From assembly GCF_009725235.1 (NCBI RefSeq), contig NZ_WJFC01000289.1:1-12929 (forward strand): a DNA stretch of 12,929 bases, read 5' to 3'. Each line of letters starts with the position of its first letter. Position 1 is the first letter of the stretch. Source of the stretch: Scytonema sp. UIC 10036. Lineage in GTDB: Bacteria > Cyanobacteriota > Cyanobacteriia > Cyanobacteriales > Nostocaceae. Below the pieces are notes generated by a model. It searched no databases, had not been told where the DNA came from, and saw only the letters and a list, made by a program, of their open reading frames with translations. Position numbers and translations under genes: made by a program. Positions 12,313 to 12,929 of the stretch are shown in pieces.

Positions 12313-12864
12313 ATGATTTTTACGAAAACAGAACTCCAAGATGCGTACATTATCGATTTAGAGCAAAAGCCCGACCACAGAGGTTTTTTTGCTCGGACTT
12401 TCTGTGCTAAAGAATTTGAAGCACACGGTTTAAAGCCAACAGTCGCCCAATGCAACCTATCCTTTAACTACAACAAAGGAACGTTGCGGGGAATGCACTA
12501 TCAAGTTGCCCCAGCAACAGAAACAAAATTGATTCGCTGCATAAGTGGCGCTATCTATGACGTAATTATAGATATGCGTCCTGAATCGCCAACCTACCTT
12601 CAACATATTGGAGTGGAACTCTCCGCCGAAAACCGCCGTGCCCTGTACGTGCCAGAAATGTTTGCCCATGGCTATCAATCACTGACAGATGGGGCTGAGG
12701 TTGTTTATCAAGTAGGTGAGTTTTACACTCCGGGCTACGAGCGTGGTTTGCGCTATGACGATCCATTTTTCAATATTCAATGGCCTATGGAAGTAACTGT
12801 CATTTCTGAGAAGGATAAAAATTGGCCTTTAATGTCAATGATGACTGTTGGCGGAACTGTTTAG
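12313..12864 (+). CDS. rfbC: RmlC-type nucleotide-sugar 3,5-epimerase
   Basis: A cupin-fold epimerase of 183 residues, the normal length, which inverts C3 and/or C5 of a 4-keto-6-deoxyhexose nucleotide such as dTDP-4-dehydro-6-deoxyglucose. Catalytic residues known in RmlC are all present: H62 in TLRGMHYQ, K72, Y132 and Y138 in VVYQVGEFY, and D168 in SEKDKNWP; PDHRGFFARTF (20-30) and PEMFAHGYQSL (114-124) are family signatures. ATG 12313 follows GAGGT (12304-12308), a good ribosome-binding site. No rmlA, rmlB or rmlD accompanies it here; with rfbF in the locus the substrate may be CDP-linked, which would be a variation on the family theme. TAG is followed immediately by a heptamer array. Confidence 0.92.
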   Translation: MIFTKTELQDAYIIDLEQKPDHRGFFARTFCAKEFEAHGLKPTVAQCNLSFNYNKGTLRGMHYQVAPATETKLIRCISGAIYDVIIDMRPESPTYLQHIGVELSAENRRALYVPEMFAHGYQSLTDGAEVVYQVGEFYTPGYERGLRYDDPFFNIQWPMEVTVISEKDKNWPLMSMMTVGGTV

Positions 12865-12929
12865 TTAGTGGTTAGTGGTTAGTGGATAGTGGTTAGTGGT
12901 TAGTGGTTAGTGGTTAGTGGTTAGTGGTT
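12865..12929. repeat. Heptanucleotide tandem array (STRR), cut by the window end
   Basis: Nine units of TTAGTGG plus two bases run to the window edge, the fourth reading ATAGTGG. The array begins directly after the rfbC stop codon. Its sequence family differs from that at 8446-8508. Its full length is unknown. Confidence 0.9.

Overview
The window looks like chromosomal DNA from a filamentous, probably heterocyst-forming, cyanobacterium. Evidence seen directly: three complete HIP1 octamers GCGATCGC (2610, 5689, 9138) where about 0.2 would be expected by chance; two heptanucleotide tandem arrays of the STRR type (8446-8508 and 12865 to the window end); the dispersed GTTGGGTTGAGG-type repeat in two opposed copies; a PatA/PixG-type response regulator; and AT-rich spacers. 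Species cannot be named from this.

Layout. Positions 1-648 hold no intact gene. There is a multi-hairpin repeat (9-84), a 36-codon remnant on the minus strand resembling the C-terminus of a GMC oxidoreductase (131-241), and one copy of the dispersed GTTGGG repeat (471-524). Next come two signalling genes that converge: an OmpR/PhoB-type response regulator (649-1353, +) and a PatA/PixG-like protein with an N-terminal PATAN domain and C-terminal receiver (1479-2906, -). Neither has a histidine kinase beside it.

After a 593-base divergent spacer, 3500-7274 (+) is a compact three-gene operon: a vWA protein, a PP2C-type phosphatase that starts on the last base of the vWA stop codon (TGATG), and a 730-residue membrane-anchored atypical Ser/Thr kinase with a zinc-ribbon-like motif, one transmembrane segment and six TPR repeats. 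This is the TerY-P/YegL-YegK-YegI type of phospho-signalling triad. The kinase seems built around atypical catalytic motifs and a TPR array whose period changes from 34 to 42 residues. Hairpin terminators and a 26-bp direct repeat follow it.

The remainder, 7637-12864 (+), is the beginning of a surface-polysaccharide locus: glucose-1-phosphate cytidylyltransferase (rfbF), an L-2-hydroxyglutarate oxidase-like flavoprotein (lhgO), an extended SDR nucleotide-sugar epimerase/dehydratase, a family 2 glycosyltransferase and an RmlC-type 3,5-epimerase (rfbC). Together they suggest synthesis of a CDP-activated deoxysugar and its transfer to a glycan. No CDP-glucose 4,6-dehydratase (rfbG) is seen; it would have to lie elsewhere, possibly beyond the window. 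From memory, this gene content resembles the first part of the heterocyst envelope polysaccharide (HEP) island of Anabaena/Nostoc PCC 7120; this is an inference, not a database result.

The most notable items are the vWA-phosphatase-kinase triad with its unusual TPR extension, the hydroxyglutarate-oxidase-like gene inside a nucleotide-sugar cluster, and the gene remnant and structured repeats at the left end.
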